The notes under the pieces are model-generated. The model was not told the DNA's origin. It searched no databases and saw only the letters and a list, made by a program, of their open reading frames with translations. From Sulfurimonas xiamenensis (lineage in GTDB: Bacteria; Campylobacterota; Campylobacteria; Campylobacterales; Sulfurimonadaceae): a stretch of DNA of 64,000 nt. The position numbers were made by a program, and so were the translations under genes. Each line of letters opens with the position of its first letter. The stretch's first letter is position 1. The stretch spans positions 1,852,243 through 1,916,242 of the forward strand of contig NZ_CP041166.1 in NCBI RefSeq assembly GCF_009258045.1, written 5' to 3'. This document shows positions 63,567 to 64,000 of the stretch, in pieces.

Positions 63567-64000
63567 TTACTTCAGCTTAAGCCTTACTCTTTGTGAATGC
63601 GTTATAGCAACGGCAATAGCATCTGTTATATCTAACGGTTTTATCTCTTTTTTTATATTTAAAAGCCTCTTTGCCATAAATGCTACCTGCTCTTTTGTTG
63701 CTTTTCCGTTTCCTGTTAATGCTTTTTTTACTTGAAGTGCAGTGTATTCATTAAACTGTCCAAACTGCTGAAGAAGCATAAGCATAATTGATCCGCGAAA
63801 CTGTGCTAATTTGATTGTTGTTTTTGGATTATGTGCATAAAATATATCTTCTAATGCCACTTCATCTATTTTGTGATTTTTAAATATATTTTCAAAAGCT
63901 TCTACCATCTGAGGTATCTGAAACTGCAACTCTTCAGCTTTTATCTTTATAAGTCCTGCTTCTATTAATTCTATTTTGCCTTTTTCTAAAGAGATAAGAG
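63567..64000 (-). CDS. ruvC: Crossover junction endodeoxyribonuclease RuvC, N-terminus outside window
   Basis: Holliday-junction resolvase. The in-window part reads [20 protein letters not shown] up to the window edge, then [20 protein letters not shown] (catalytic Glu), [22 protein letters not shown] and the C-terminal [14 protein letters not shown] (catalytic Asp pair), all as in the family. About 10-20 N-terminal residues including the first catalytic Asp are missing. Internal TTG starts are not real, as the frame continues to 64000. Confidence 0.93.
   Translation of the reverse strand, partial: LISLEKGKIELIEAGLIKIKAEELQFQIPQMVEAFENIFKNHKIDEVALEDIFYAHNPKTTIKLAQFRGSIMLMLLQQFGQFNEYTALQVKKALTGNGKATKEQVAFMAKRLLNIKKEIKPLDITDAIAVAITHSQRVRLKLK

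Overview
The window is AT-rich chromosomal DNA of a sulfur-oxidising member of the Campylobacterota (formerly Epsilonproteobacteria), most likely Sulfurimonas or a close relative. This rests on a soxCDYZ cluster lacking soxAXB, a lone sulfide:quinone oxidoreductase beside a Psr-type molybdoenzyme, DUF3373 porins, an RNase J with a long basic N-terminal extension, and promoters that mostly show only an extended -10 box. Genes are densely packed with many 1-8 bp overlaps. I see no phage, insertion sequence, integrase or CRISPR array.

Layout: 1-3.7 kb holds the 3' end of prfA, then dapF-coaE-(speE-like) on the minus strand, a small DUF2892 membrane protein and purM. 3.8-9.6 kb is a complete minus-strand rRNA operon (16S, tRNA-Ile, 23S, 5S). 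Its 23S gene carries a 123-nt insertion in helix 45, and long inverted repeats bracket both large rRNAs. 9.8-16.8 kb has a BI-1-like membrane protein, a stand-alone ThiD2 domain, the minus-strand soxC-soxD-soxY-soxZ operon followed by a periplasmic metallo-beta-lactamase-fold protein, a MOSC protein and a BioC-like methyltransferase. 17-24 kb runs secG, frr, pyrE and then a tight peptidoglycan-recycling run: nagZ, an SSS-family symporter, anmK, amgK, murU. 24-29.7 kb has a lytic transglycosylase and a minus-strand set of mutarotase, sugar MFS transporter, HAD phosphatase and Kef-type antiporter. 29.8-33 kb is pyrG-recJ.

33-45.6 kb is a respiratory sulfur module: two tandem DUF3373 outer-membrane proteins, Sqr, a lipoprotein cytochrome c, a cytochrome b fused to a dihaem c domain, psrABC, a small exported three-cysteine protein that looks like a haem-less cytochrome, and a second periplasmic MBL-fold protein. 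45.6-51.5 kb (minus) holds folE, a winged-helix/LOV-like regulator, a GGDEF-EAL protein, RNase J and rsmA. 51.7-64 kb holds hisF, a nucleoside phosphorylase-like gene, rlmN, a pseudouridine synthase, purB, nrdA, a degQ/htrA protease, a thioredoxin, ppnP, a hemerythrin-PAS protein and the 3' part of ruvC.

The observations most worth following are: three exact copies of a parS-type palindrome within 3.7 kb; the regulator whose LOV-like domain keeps the photoactive cysteine but has replaced its FMN-contacting Asn/Gln residues; the recycling operon with an exported NagZ and an SSS transporter but no AmpG or MupP; the 23S intervening sequence; and several small unrecognised proteins, including a 48-residue cysteine-rich ORF and a 30-residue membrane ORF.
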